DNA of 64,000 nucleotides. It comes from Bacteroides sp. (GTDB lineage Bacteria > Bacteroidota > Bacteroidia > Bacteroidales > Bacteroidaceae). The stretch is taken from the NCBI RefSeq assembly GCF_030151085.1, contig NZ_JASLER010000085.1:46469-110468 (forward strand). The letters run 5' to 3'. Positions 44,782-54,043 of this stretch are shown one piece after another (position 1 is the stretch's first letter; each line of letters begins with the position of its first letter). The position numbers and the translations under genes were made by a program. A model generated the notes under the pieces. It saw only the letters and a list, made by a program, of their open reading frames with translations. It was not told where the DNA came from and did no database searches.

Positions 44782-45498
44782 TTATAAAGATTGATTCACA
44801 TCATAATCTAATACCGTACTTTGTGCAAAATAGCTTGGAGCCTCTGCATAGATATACATCACACTACCTCCTTTAATAGTATCAATGATAGGACGAGCCA
44901 ATGCTTGCGGCACAGCCGGACAACCAAAACTTCGGCCCAAACGTCCACCTTTACTTACTACCGAGGGATTGGCGTATGCAGCACCATGCATTACAATGGC
45001 GCGCTCGCGAGCACGATCGTTTATACCTTTCTCCAGCCCATCCAGAATGAGTGAATATCCATTCTTTCCCTGATAAGTAGACTCTGTGAGATAGAAACCT
45101 AACGAACTTTTATAGGAGCCATATTCATTGGAAAAGGAAGTAGCATAATTCTCGCCACTGTTTTTACCGTGGGAGACGACAGAGGAAAATAGCATTTTGC
45201 GTTGCCGCATATCGAATACAAAAAGACGTTTCTCAGTAGAAGGGCGGGAAAAATCAATCAACGTCAAAATATCACGCTTACGGTTCCCTATTTTATGATA
45301 ACCTGCCACTGCTTGACGAAAAGCTTTCCAGCTCACAACCCCTTCCAAATCCATAGAACGGTACAGAATAGCACAAGCTTCCACCTCAGCCGTAGTTACA
45401 GTTTCAGGAACCTCAGCCGTACAAGCCGACTGACCGTCAAACCAAAACAGGGAACAAGGAATAAACAAGAATAAAACGGATAACCAAAATCGCAGCAT
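44782..45498 (-). CDS. Murein L,D-transpeptidase catalytic-domain protein (YkuD_2 type)
   Basis: About 238 residues with a signal peptide (MLRFWLSVLFLFIPCSLFWF) and a catalytic region with HGAAYANPSVVSK, then GRLGRSFGCPAVPQ, where the Cys of FGCPA is the nucleophile. Proteins of this family are predicted to cross-link or modify peptidoglycan. The start at 45498 is chosen because the perfect -7 TAATTTTG (minus strand, 45525-45532) lies within the longer frame. A second L,D-transpeptidase of another subtype is the next gene upstream. Confidence 0.85.
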   Translation of the reverse strand: MLRFWLSVLFLFIPCSLFWFDGQSACTAEVPETVTTAEVEACAILYRSMDLEGVVSWKAFRQAVAGYHKIGNRKRDILTLIDFSRPSTEKRLFVFDMRQRKMLFSSVVSHGKNSGENYATSFSNEYGSYKSSLGFYLTESTYQGKNGYSLILDGLEKGINDRARERAIVMHGAAYANPSVVSKGGRLGRSFGCPAVPQALARPIIDTIKGGSVMYIYAEAPSYFAQSTVLDYDVNQSL

Positions 45499-45582
45499 AA
45501 TCTTTTTCTGAGAAATAACGGGTACAAAATTAAGGTTTTCCTTCCACACACCTATTACACAGATAGTTAAAAATAGAAATAT

Positions 45583-46626
45583 CTACTCAATAACTACTAC
45601 TAAAGTACGTCCGGTAGGTGCCCAATCGAAAACAAACTTAGAATGAGAAGTAGCATTACGCACGCACATGTGCGAGCGTGGCGTAGTGCCCAATGACCAG
45701 CTATATTCAATCATTGCAGTAGCCGGTACATTAACAGGTACGCCATGAATATAAGCACCGTTTGTAAAGCGACTGGCATAAGGAGCATATCCACCCGTTG
45801 CAGTAGATCCATCTTTCAAAAATACCATACGCGATTTCTTATCTTGAAGCAAATACATTCCTAAAGGGGTTTCCTGTGCGTATGGTGGAGCATGCCGACC
45901 GGTTGTAGCCGGATTCATACTTCGTATTTTCCATTCGCCTTCAGAGGTTCGTTCCAAAGTTGCAATATTCTGGTCCAGGCGATCCACAAAGATTACATGA
46001 TTAAAACTGGTACTATCGTCCAATTGCTTGAAGTAACGGATAGGACCCAGCCATTCATCCTCAAGAGTAGCCGGACGTATCCGGTAAAAACTCCCTTCCT
46101 TCCCCATGAGATGCGCCAAGGTACCGTCTCTACCATAAATTTCAGGTGCCAATGTATCATTAAGTAGGTATAAGGGAACCGATTGATAACGCTCCACTCC
46201 CAATGTATCGGCTACCCGGCGATAAGCATCACGGACAAATTTACGTACTAAGGGCGCTTCCCGATTCAAATTTTTATAATTCTGAAGTACCACCCATTTG
46301 GCTGTATCCCGCTGCATGTTCTCTATAAAGGCAAGACAATTGCGGATAACATCCCACTTAAAAGAACGTACAGTGTCTTTATAAGGATAGGTATCTTGCA
46401 ATGTATGCTGATCATAAAGCAAATCTTTTGTAAGGGTGATATCAGCAGCCGACAGTAACTTCTGCTTAAAGGGAAGAACGATCTCTGTAGTATCTTGAGT
46501 AGACGTAGAGTCCGTAAAAACAATATCCTGCACAACCGCAGTCACAGATTCATCCGGTCGGTTATGACATCCGGTAAACAACGAACTGATAACCGCCATA
46601 CTTATATATAAGGAGAAACGCTTCAT
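45583..46626 (-). CDS. L,D-transpeptidase (YkuD) lipoprotein
   Basis: About 347 residues. The start MKRFSLYISMAVIS leads to lipobox SLFTGC. A central region of unknown function precedes a C-terminal YkuD catalytic domain with YIHGVPVNVP, then SLGTTPRSHMCVRNAT, where Cys in SHMCVRN is the nucleophile. It probably acts on peptidoglycan from the outer or inner membrane. A perfect -7 is at 46687-46694 (minus strand TATCTTTG), so it is transcribed separately from the next gene, which also has its own promoter. Confidence 0.85.
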   Translation of the reverse strand: MKRFSLYISMAVISSLFTGCHNRPDESVTAVVQDIVFTDSTSTQDTTEIVLPFKQKLLSAADITLTKDLLYDQHTLQDTYPYKDTVRSFKWDVIRNCLAFIENMQRDTAKWVVLQNYKNLNREAPLVRKFVRDAYRRVADTLGVERYQSVPLYLLNDTLAPEIYGRDGTLAHLMGKEGSFYRIRPATLEDEWLGPIRYFKQLDDSTSFNHVIFVDRLDQNIATLERTSEGEWKIRSMNPATTGRHAPPYAQETPLGMYLLQDKKSRMVFLKDGSTATGGYAPYASRFTNGAYIHGVPVNVPATAMIEYSWSLGTTPRSHMCVRNATSHSKFVFDWAPTGRTLVVVIE

Positions 46627-46740
46627 TATAATCACATCTTTTTATAAGTTATTATTCGTAAACTTGCCAAGCATTTGCCCTATCAACAAAGATATTACTT
46701 ATTTTGATTAAAACAAGCGAAATTACTTTTTATATGTTTC

Positions 46741-46815
46741 TCAATATTGTTGAGGAGTTACACCTGTAACTTTCTTAAAGAGTCTGTTAAAATAGGCGTG
46801 GTCTTCATAAAAATC
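46741..46815 (-). pseudogene. Remnant of an AraC-family regulator C terminus
   Basis: About 24 codons read DFYEDHAYFNRLFKKVTGVTP, then QQY and stop, the highly conserved end of AraC DNA-binding domains. Two stop codons lie just upstream, and a one-base change would extend it as LIGFYED. The rest of the gene is gone. It lies between the L,D-transpeptidase and the fucosidase and may once have controlled one of them. Confidence 0.7.
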
Positions 46816-46861
46816 CTATTAAAATCGCTTCATTGTATAATCATAAAAAGAATTCATTCTC

Positions 46862-46869
46862 TATCTTTG
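46862..46869 (+). promoter_or_regulatory. -7 element of the fucosidase operon
   Basis: TATCTTTG, perfect TAnnTTTG, 37 bp before the fucosidase ATG. Confidence 0.6.
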
Positions 46870-46906
46870 TATCGAAATAAGAGAATAGAAACGAAACGTT
46901 TATACT

Positions 46907-48553
46907 ATGAGAACAAAACATTTAATAATAGCCTCAGCCCTCTTTTGCTGCACGGGAACTGTGACAGCTCAAAACTATCCTATACCCGTTTCGGAGAAGA
47001 ATGAGAAAATGATGGAAGGAAAGTTCAAACCTACTTGGGAATCTCTGAAGAACTACAAAGTACCCGAATGGTTCAGAAATGCCAAGTTTGGTATATGGGC
47101 ACATTGGGGTCCGCAATGCGTAGAAGGTTCGGGCGACTGGATGGCACGCTCCATGTATATGGAAGGTACTAATGAATACAAACACCATGTGGAACATTAC
47201 GGTCACCCGTCTGAAGTAGGATTTAAAGATATTATTCCTTTGTTTAAAGCAGAGAAATGGGACCCGGACAAGCTAGTGGCACTGTATAAAAAGATTGGTG
47301 CACAATACTTCTTTGCCTTGGGCAACCATCACGATAACTTCGATTTATGGGACAGCAAGTATCAAGCTTGGAACTCCACAAATATGGGTCCTAAACACGA
47401 TATTCTTGCCGAATGGGAAAAAGCCGCCCGCAAGTATGGTCTTCCTTTCGGCATCAGCTTCCATGCCGACCATGCCTGGAGCTGGTATGAACCCTCACAG
47501 CGTTACGACCGTAATGGACCGAAAGCAGGTATCCCATACGATGGTAAATTGACCAAAGCCGACGGTAAAGGCAAATGGTGGGAAGGCTATGACCCTCAAG
47601 AGTTATATGCCCAAAACCATCCGATGAGTGAAGGAAGCTGGAGTGATGGAATGATTCACAGACAATGGGGATGGGGAAACGGAGTAGCTATGCCTACACA
47701 AGAGTATTGCACCAACTTCTATGACCGTACGCTGGATGCTATTAACCGTTACAATCCCGATTTAATCTATTTCGACGTGACCGTAGTTCCTTTCTATCCC
47801 ATCAGTGATGCCGGATTGAAGATAGCCTCTCACTTCTACAATCATAACATGGCAACCCATAAAGGAAAGTTGGAAGCTGTAATGTTTGGCAAGATACTGG
47901 ATGAAGAACAACGTAAAGCACTGGTTTGGGATGTAGAACGTGGTGCTCCTGATAAGATTATCGATGAACCCTGGCAATCTTGCTCATGTATCGGTGGCTG
48001 GCACTATACCACTTCCATTTATGAAAACAACTGGTATAAATCGGCCTCTACCGTAGTGAAACTACTAGTTGATATCGTAAGTAAGAACGGCAACCTCCTG
48101 CTAAGCGTTCCTTTACGAGCCGACGGAACTTTTGATGAGAAAGAAGAAGTTATTCTCAACGATTTGGGCGACTGGATGACTGCAAATAAAGAATGTATCA
48201 TCGATACCCGTCCATGGAAGATATTTGGCGAAGGCCCCATTGCAGAATCGGCAGTACCCATCAATGCACAAGGTTTCAATGAAGGAACTTATGACAAAGC
48301 AACCTCCAAAGAAATCCGTTTCACACAAACCGACAAGAACCTTTATGCCACCGTTCTGGCGTGGCCCGAAGCCAAACAGATACTTATCAAATCATTGGCT
48401 GCTGATAGTGACTTGTATCCGGGCAAGATTAGCAAGGTAGAATTGATTGGTTACGGTAAGGTTCTATTCACTCGCACAAACAAGGGTCTTCTTATTAACC
48501 TACCAGACAAGCAGGTAAATAAGATTGCCCCGGTATTCAGAATCAAAAAGTAA
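46907..48553 (+). CDS. Alpha-L-fucosidase, glycoside hydrolase family 29
   Basis: This 548-residue exported enzyme (signal ASALFCCTGTVTAQ) removes alpha-linked L-fucose from glycans. FGIWAHWGPQCVEGSGDWMA is the GH29 N-terminal motif. HHDNFDLWDSKYQAWNS follows, and the expected catalytic nucleophile is Asp290 in NPDLIYFDVT. The C-terminal beta domain is complete (TQTDKNLYATVLAWP). It is followed 20 bp later by a mutarotase, indicating an operon for released deoxy sugar. It is not close to a SusCD pair. Confidence 0.93.
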   Translation: MRTKHLIIASALFCCTGTVTAQNYPIPVSEKNEKMMEGKFKPTWESLKNYKVPEWFRNAKFGIWAHWGPQCVEGSGDWMARSMYMEGTNEYKHHVEHYGHPSEVGFKDIIPLFKAEKWDPDKLVALYKKIGAQYFFALGNHHDNFDLWDSKYQAWNSTNMGPKHDILAEWEKAARKYGLPFGISFHADHAWSWYEPSQRYDRNGPKAGIPYDGKLTKADGKGKWWEGYDPQELYAQNHPMSEGSWSDGMIHRQWGWGNGVAMPTQEYCTNFYDRTLDAINRYNPDLIYFDVTVVPFYPISDAGLKIASHFYNHNMATHKGKLEAVMFGKILDEEQRKALVWDVERGAPDKIIDEPWQSCSCIGGWHYTTSIYENNWYKSASTVVKLLVDIVSKNGNLLLSVPLRADGTFDEKEEVILNDLGDWMTANKECIIDTRPWKIFGEGPIAESAVPINAQGFNEGTYDKATSKEIRFTQTDKNLYATVLAWPEAKQILIKSLAADSDLYPGKISKVELIGYGKVLFTRTNKGLLINLPDKQVNKIAPVFRIKK

Positions 48554-48573
48554 ACACATTAATAAAATACAAA

Positions 48574-48957
48574 ATGAAAGAAGAAGGATACAAAGTAAAG
48601 CAGTATAACTGCCCAGTGAAAAGGTATTGTCAGACATTGGAATTAATAGATAATCCTGAGCTGATAGCCAAGTATAAAGAATGCCACAGTAAAGAAGGTG
48701 CCTGGCCTGAAATCAGAGAAGGTATTCGCTCGGTAGGCATACTGGAGATGGAAATATATATAGATAAGAATCGCCTGTTTATGATTGTAGAAACTCCACT
48801 GGATTTTGAATGGGATACAGCCATGGAAAAATTGGCATCCTTACCCCGCCAAGCCGAGTGGGAGGAGTATGTCTCAGCTTTCCAACTATGCAAGCCCGGC
48901 GAATCTTCTGCCCAAAAATGGACGTTAATGGATAGGATGTTTTATCTGTATGAATAA
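48574..48957 (+). CDS. L-rhamnose mutarotase-family protein (possibly acting on L-fucose)
   Basis: This 127-residue RhaM-like ferredoxin-fold protein has YCQTLELIDNPELIAKYKEC, then HSKEGAWPEIREGIRSVGIL and EMEIYIDKNRLFMIVE, with the usual C-terminal Met/Phe/Tyr-rich end. RhaM interconverts alpha and beta anomers of L-rhamnose. Placed directly after an alpha-L-fucosidase, it more likely equilibrates the fucose released; this is inferred from context. Confidence 0.83.
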   Translation: MKEEGYKVKQYNCPVKRYCQTLELIDNPELIAKYKECHSKEGAWPEIREGIRSVGILEMEIYIDKNRLFMIVETPLDFEWDTAMEKLASLPRQAEWEEYVSAFQLCKPGESSAQKWTLMDRMFYLYE

Positions 48958-48964
48958 TATAAAT

Positions 48965-49000
48965 CTTGCCCAAGTATTATATTATTCATACTTGGGCAAG
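48965..49000 (+). terminator. Terminator hairpin between fucosidase operon and phnW
   Basis: Perfect 13-bp arms CTTGCCCAAGTAT (48965-48977) and ATACTTGGGCAAG (48988-49000) lie 8 bp after the mutarotase stop. No strong T run follows, so it may work in both directions between convergent genes. Confidence 0.65.
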
Positions 49001-49023
49001 ACATCTTATTTAGCTCAATACAA

Positions 49024-50112
49024 TTAATATTTGCAATCCTTAATAACCTCAATCAGTTGTTGGAAATCTTCCGGATGAACATCACCAATGTTACCTATAC
49101 GGAAGGTATCTGCCTGAGAAATCTTTCCGGGATAGATTACAAAACCTCTTGCTTTCAGTTGCGTATAAAATAAGTTGAAGTCAAAGTCGGCATGAGGATA
49201 GAGGAAAGAAGTAATAATAGGAGATTGCATCGCATCGGGCAATAATGTCTTGAAGCCTAAAGAGCGCATGCCGTTTACCAATACATCGTGGTTGGCGCAA
49301 TATCTCTTGTGACGTGCTTCTACCCCACCCTCTTCGGCCAGTTCATCCATAGCTTGTTTGAAAGCGCGAACTACGTGTGTGGGAGAGGTGAAACGCCATT
49401 TACCATGACCTTTTTCCATCGCTTCCCATTGGTCGTAGATGTCGAGTGATAGAGATTTGGATATGCCTTTGCAATGCAACAGTTCTGATTTACGGGCAAT
49501 AATGAAGCCGAAGCCCGGAACTCCCTGAATACATTTATTGGAGCTACTGATTAAGAAATCTATACCCAATTCCTGAACATCCAACGGTACTCCACCAAAG
49601 CTACTCATAGCATCTACAATAAGTTTCTTGCCATGCATCTTCACAATGTGTGCTATCTCTTTTAAAGGATTCAGCACACCGGTAGTAGTTTCGCAATGTA
49701 CTACGGCTACGTGAGTAATCTCAGCATTGTGAGCAAGATAATCATCTACATAACCAACTGACACTTGTTCGGTTTCTTCAAAAGCAAGCATATCGTAGTT
49801 AATGCCATGATATTCGGCGATATTTCCCATGCGGTCACCATAAGCGCCGTTGCTTAGAATAAGAAGTTTGTCACTTGGTTTGATAGCACTCCCTATAACA
49901 CCTTCCACACAATAGGTTCCGCTGCCTTGAAGCAATACGGAGGTATATTCGCCGGTATGGCAGGTAGCCATAGCTACAAGTGATTTACGGATTTCTTCTA
50001 CAATATGTACATTATAGTCGGCATCCCATGTACACCAGTCGGTGAGCATAGCTTCTTTTACTGATTCTGAAGTGGTGAGTGGGCCGGGAGTTAATAAAAT
50101 ATACGGTTTCAT
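49024..50112 (-). CDS. phnW: 2-aminoethylphosphonate--pyruvate transaminase
   Basis: This 362-residue class V PLP aminotransferase starts KPYILLTPGPLTTSESVKEA. It has VLLQGSGTYCVEGVIGSA, DAMSSFGGVPLD with the PLP-interacting Asp, and SSSNKCIQGVPGFGF with the Schiff-base Lys. It converts 2-aminoethylphosphonate and pyruvate to phosphonoacetaldehyde and alanine. The next gene upstream, phnX, supplies the following step. They lie 30 bp apart and share the phnX promoter. Confidence 0.95.
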   Translation of the reverse strand: MKPYILLTPGPLTTSESVKEAMLTDWCTWDADYNVHIVEEIRKSLVAMATCHTGEYTSVLLQGSGTYCVEGVIGSAIKPSDKLLILSNGAYGDRMGNIAEYHGINYDMLAFEETEQVSVGYVDDYLAHNAEITHVAVVHCETTTGVLNPLKEIAHIVKMHGKKLIVDAMSSFGGVPLDVQELGIDFLISSSNKCIQGVPGFGFIIARKSELLHCKGISKSLSLDIYDQWEAMEKGHGKWRFTSPTHVVRAFKQAMDELAEEGGVEARHKRYCANHDVLVNGMRSLGFKTLLPDAMQSPIITSFLYPHADFDFNLFYTQLKARGFVIYPGKISQADTFRIGNIGDVHPEDFQQLIEVIKDCKY

Positions 50113-50142
50113 ATCTATCTATTTTTTGAGTTAATAGGATTG

Positions 50143-50934
50143 TTATTTATTCAATATTTTGTTTATTTCGTCAATGACGGTGGGAAGTTCTTCGATGGTA
50201 TCAACCACATAGTGTGCTCCTGCATCCAGCATGCGGCGACGGACTTCAGTCTTACGACACTCCAACTCAGCAGCAGGCATTGCTATGGTTTCTTCTTCGG
50301 TCAGTCCCATTTCGTTACTGCCCAAAACTACGCCTACAGTCCAGACTTTGGCATTGACACCTTCCTTGATGTCAGCAATAGTATCACCATATTTCAGAAC
50401 ATTATCTACAGAAGAGATACCCAAGTCAATCATATTCTTATAAATCATATAAGGATAAGGACGACCACCGGGAAGTTGATTAGGAGTTACAAGATTCTCA
50501 GTCGTATAACCCTTAGCTGCCGCATTCGGTACAACAACATCCATCATTGCCTGAGTATATCCGGTAGTGGAACCGATCTTGATACCTTGTGCTTTCAGTT
50601 TGGCAAGCGTATCAATCACTCCTGGAATAGGAGTAGTATAATCGGCCAGCGAAGCGAACAAATAGCCTTCGAACTTCTTGTTCATGGCAACTACATCTTC
50701 TTCACCCCAAGCACGTTGATAAAGTTCTTCAAAACGCTCTCCCACACCTTCCATTTTGAACAGTTCGCGGATATGATCTATCTTTGCCATACCCATAGGA
50801 CGACGTGCCTGCTCCATCGAAATGGTGATTCCTATCTCATCGAAAGCTTTGAGGAAAGCGGCTACGGGAGCAAAACATCCGTAATCTACTGCCGTACCGG
50901 CCCAATCCATAATGATACATTCAATTCTCTTCAT
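50143..50934 (-). CDS. phnX: Phosphonoacetaldehyde hydrolase (phosphonatase)
   Basis: This 263-residue HAD-superfamily enzyme has the nucleophile Asp10 in IIMDWAGTAVDYG (with Ala12-Gly13, as in phosphonatases) and the Schiff-base Lys51 in MGMAKIDHI. TTGYTQAMMD and KYGDTIADIKEG are the other HAD motifs. It splits phosphonoacetaldehyde into acetaldehyde and phosphate. Together with phnW it completes degradation of 2-aminoethylphosphonate, a source of phosphorus or nitrogen. No phosphonate transporter is seen nearby. Confidence 0.95.
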   Translation of the reverse strand: MKRIECIIMDWAGTAVDYGCFAPVAAFLKAFDEIGITISMEQARRPMGMAKIDHIRELFKMEGVGERFEELYQRAWGEEDVVAMNKKFEGYLFASLADYTTPIPGVIDTLAKLKAQGIKIGSTTGYTQAMMDVVVPNAAAKGYTTENLVTPNQLPGGRPYPYMIYKNMIDLGISSVDNVLKYGDTIADIKEGVNAKVWTVGVVLGSNEMGLTEEETIAMPAAELECRKTEVRRRMLDAGAHYVVDTIEELPTVIDEINKILNK

Positions 50935-50970
50935 GACACTAATATTCTATTTGAATTTTGATTTCGACGG

Positions 50971-50978
50971 CAAAGATA
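50971..50978 (-). promoter_or_regulatory. -7 element of the phnX-phnW operon
   Basis: The minus strand reads TATCTTTG, perfect TAnnTTTG, about 37 bp before the phnX ATG, with a TTTT-type -33 about 19 bp further upstream. Confidence 0.6.
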
Positions 50979-51131
50979 GAGGGAGTCATTGGCACCTAAA
51001 ATGAATTTCCATTATTAATAATTTTCATGAAATCAAGATCTTATAATGTAACATTAATGAAACATTCATGTAACGGAAGCATAACATAAATCCTTTTTCT
51101 TTGCACACATTTTAATTACATTGCCTATATT

Positions 51132-52013
51132 ATGAACGATTTACTGGATATCTATAAACGCATTGAATACCTACGTAACAAAGGAGTGAAAATGAAAGAA
51201 ATTGCCGATCATACCAATATGGCGGCAAGTGTATTGTCATCGTTATATTCAAGCGTACTTCCTACTTTTATTAGTAGCATAAAGAAAGGGAACACTGAAG
51301 AGGAAGCTTTGGATTACGCCCTTTCGCAAGTGAACAATGTATCGAAAAAGCGCCTGCTTGGTACTTTGAAAGAACTGAAAGAGCAGCTGTTCGAACTTGA
51401 ACCGGCTCCTACCGTAGGACAAAAAGATAATCCTTTTCTGGACATGATGACGGAAGAAATGCTTCGCTCGGCGCAGGAAGTATATAATTACAGTGGTATT
51501 TATATCAGCTATAGCCTCTCTTCTTCATCCAATGCCCTGAAAGTAGAACCTTATCTTATCACTTCTTCCGAAAACAATGACTACGTAAAAGTGATACACA
51601 TGAGTGCTTACAATACCACTCACTCAGGCATCGGCATTTTCAATAATCATCAGAATTCCTATATGATGTTTAACGAGCGGGAATCTCCGCAAATGGCTTT
51701 ATTCACCATCTATCTACAACTTCCCATGTACGACTTCCCGCACATGCTGAAAGGACTTTACCTCTGCCTGGATTACAATCGCAACCCTATAGCGCGAAGA
51801 ATTATTTTCATCAAACATTCTGATAGTACCAGCATGGACGATTTCCTTGAACTGAAAGGAGAACTCGTAGCACAAGAGAATCTTACAGATAAACAAGTAT
51901 CTTATTATAATTATACTTGCCAGCCGGGAGATTATATCAAAACCTGTTCAGTACCCTCTCCACTACTGAATGAGAAGGATTTAGAACGAGAGAAAAAGAT
52001 GCTTGAAATATAA
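51132..52013 (+). CDS. Conserved protein with an N-terminal helix-turn-helix
   Basis: A 293-residue protein. The first 45 residues look like a helix-turn-helix (IEYLRNKGVKMKEIADHTNM, then AASVLSSLYSSVLP). The rest (about 110-290) is a predicted beta-rich region of unknown type (SGIYISYSLSSSSNALKVEP, then GIGIFNNHQNSYMMF). It is divergent from phnX, which may indicate control of the phosphonate genes, though nothing in the sequence proves it. I do not recognise the family beyond its occurrence in Bacteroides. Confidence 0.65.
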   Translation: MNDLLDIYKRIEYLRNKGVKMKEIADHTNMAASVLSSLYSSVLPTFISSIKKGNTEEEALDYALSQVNNVSKKRLLGTLKELKEQLFELEPAPTVGQKDNPFLDMMTEEMLRSAQEVYNYSGIYISYSLSSSSNALKVEPYLITSSENNDYVKVIHMSAYNTTHSGIGIFNNHQNSYMMFNERESPQMALFTIYLQLPMYDFPHMLKGLYLCLDYNRNPIARRIIFIKHSDSTSMDDFLELKGELVAQENLTDKQVSYYNYTCQPGDYIKTCSVPSPLLNEKDLEREKKMLEI

Positions 52014-52024
52014 ATGATAGACTT

Positions 52025-52059
52025 TGCAACTTGGTTGCATCCGCCATTCGCTACTTTTG
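52025..52059 (+). promoter_or_regulatory. Promoter with a dyad, candidate Fur/Zur-type operator
   Basis: A perfect dyad TGCAAC-TTG-GTTGCA (52025-52039) lies just upstream of a perfect -7 TACTTTTG (52052-52059). It would overlap the -33 region of the P-type ATPase/Fur-family operon, a typical place for a metal-responsive repressor. That the downstream Fur-family protein binds here is inferred. Confidence 0.5.
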
Positions 52060-52089
52060 TAGCAGAAAACAAAAAATGGAGGAAATACA

Positions 52090-54036
52090 ATGAGTTGCAA
52101 ATGTTGCTGTACACACGAATCTACTTCAAACCATGAGGCAGTAAAAAGAAACAATATATTAAAGGATTATTGGATGATTTCGCTTTCCGCCCTGCTACTT
52201 TTCAGCGGGATAATCATGAATGCATGGGATGTTCCTTTTTTTCAAGAGAAATATACGGCTTTCTGCTGGTATCTGCTAGCCTATCTGCCGGTAGGTGTAC
52301 CGGTTATGAAAGAAGCCTGGGAAAGTATTCGGGAAAAAGATGTCTTCAGTGAATTCACGCTGATGACTATTGCCACACTTGGGGCTTTCTATATCGGAGA
52401 ATACCCCGAAGGTGTAGCTGTCATGTTGTTTTATTCTTTGGGAGAACTTTTTCAAGGCAAAGCAGTAGCCAAAGCCAAACGCAGTATCAGTGCTTTGCTG
52501 GATGTTCGCCCTGAGACGGCAACAGTAGTCAGAGATAATGAAACCATCTCTGAATCCCCCCGGAAAGTACAGGTAGGCGAAACCATTGAAGTAAAAACCG
52601 GCGAACGAGTTCCTTTGGATAGTGAAATGCTTGGCGAAGTTGCCGCATTCAATACATCGGCATTGACGGGAGAAAGTGTACCCAGAGATATCCGTAAAGG
52701 AGAGGAAGTGCTTGCCGGTATGATTGTAACCGATAAAGTTATCAGGCTGAAAGTAACTAAGCCTTTCGACAAAAGCGCACTGTCACGTATCCTCGAAATG
52801 GTGCAGAACGCTTCCGAAAGAAAAGCTCCGGCAGAATTATTCATACGTAAGTTTGCCCGTATATATACGCCCATCGTTACAGGATTGGCGGTATTGATAG
52901 TGCTGCTTCCTTTTCTCTATTCATTGGTAGATACACAATTCGTATTTTACTTCAATGATTGGTTATACAGAGCATTAGTATTCTTGGTTATATCTTGTCC
53001 CTGTGCATTGGTGGTAAGTATTCCGTTAGGTTATTTCGGAGGTATCGGGGCAGCATCGCGCTTAGGAATCTTGTTCAAAGGAGGGAATTATCTGGACGCT
53101 ATTACTCAGATCAACACTGTAGTATTTGATAAGACGGGTACACTGACCCAAGGAACCTTTACAGTACAATCCTGCCAAACACAACCAGGCATATCCGAGG
53201 ATAAGTTAATACAATGGATAGCATCAGTAGAGTGCAAAAGTACGCATCCTATAGGCAAAGCCATTTTGAGCTATACGGAGAAAAAGAATATAAAGCTTGT
53301 TTCTACAGCAGAAGTTACTGAAATAGCCGGTTATGGACTATCCAGCCATATAGATGGTGCTCGCGTCTTAGTAGGTAATACCCGTCTGCTGACGAAGTTC
53401 GGGGTGAAATTCCCCGAAGAGTTGTCAACTATTCCCGATACCATCGTAGTTTGTGCTGTCGAAACAGAATACGTAGGATATTTGTTATTATCAGATACAC
53501 TGAAAGAGGATGCCTTTAAAGCAATTGAGGAACTAAAAGCTTTAAATATCACTAATATTCAAATATTATCGGGTGATAAACAAGCCATTGTCACTACTTT
53601 TGCAAGTAAGCTTGGAGTAAAGAAAGCGTATGGCGATTTGCTACCGGACGGTAAGGTAAAGCATATAGAAGAACTGAGCCTGATTCCCGAGAACCAGATT
53701 GCTTTTGTGGGCGATGGCATCAACGATGCCCCGGTTCTCGCTTTAAGTAACGTAGGTATCGCAATGGGCGGACTCGGTAGTGATGCTGCCATTGAAACAG
53801 CAGATATCGTTATTCAGACCGACCAGCCAAGCAAAGTAGCCACCGCCATCCGTGCAGGCAGATTGACCCGACGGATTGTCTGGCAGAACATTGCATTGGC
53901 ATTCGGCGTGAAACTGCTCGTATTAGTCTTGGGCGCCGGCGGACTTGCTACACTTTGGGAAGCTGTATTTGCCGATGTAGGCGTTGCACTTATTGCAATT
54001 GCAAACGCGATACGTTTGCAGAAACTTATAAAATAA
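52090..54036 (+). CDS. Heavy-metal-translocating P1B-type ATPase (Zn/Cd/Co-type)
   Basis: This 648-residue pump has a short Cys-rich N terminus (MSCKCCCTHES) instead of a full metal-binding domain, and eight membrane segments. The actuator loop has NTSALTGESVP, the metal-site motif is SCPCALV (about 303-309), the phosphorylation site is DKTGTLTQG (about Asp351) and the hinge is GDGINDAPVLA (about 541). CPC with this C terminus (VADVGVALIAIANAIR-like) fits Zn2+/Cd2+ exporters. A GGAGG ribosome-binding site precedes the ATG. It is followed 7 bp later by a Fur-family repressor, so export is probably induced by the metal. Confidence 0.93.
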   Translation: MSCKCCCTHESTSNHEAVKRNNILKDYWMISLSALLLFSGIIMNAWDVPFFQEKYTAFCWYLLAYLPVGVPVMKEAWESIREKDVFSEFTLMTIATLGAFYIGEYPEGVAVMLFYSLGELFQGKAVAKAKRSISALLDVRPETATVVRDNETISESPRKVQVGETIEVKTGERVPLDSEMLGEVAAFNTSALTGESVPRDIRKGEEVLAGMIVTDKVIRLKVTKPFDKSALSRILEMVQNASERKAPAELFIRKFARIYTPIVTGLAVLIVLLPFLYSLVDTQFVFYFNDWLYRALVFLVISCPCALVVSIPLGYFGGIGAASRLGILFKGGNYLDAITQINTVVFDKTGTLTQGTFTVQSCQTQPGISEDKLIQWIASVECKSTHPIGKAILSYTEKKNIKLVSTAEVTEIAGYGLSSHIDGARVLVGNTRLLTKFGVKFPEELSTIPDTIVVCAVETEYVGYLLLSDTLKEDAFKAIEELKALNITNIQILSGDKQAIVTTFASKLGVKKAYGDLLPDGKVKHIEELSLIPENQIAFVGDGINDAPVLALSNVGIAMGGLGSDAAIETADIVIQTDQPSKVATAIRAGRLTRRIVWQNIALAFGVKLLVLVLGAGGLATLWEAVFADVGVALIAIANAIRLQKLIK

Positions 54037-54043
54037 AAGCCAA

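Noticed and set aside
50140..50961. A 273-codon open frame on the plus strand opposite phnX
   Set aside because: It mirrors the phnX codons, its translation has no recognisable domain, and phnX is a certain gene with all catalytic residues.
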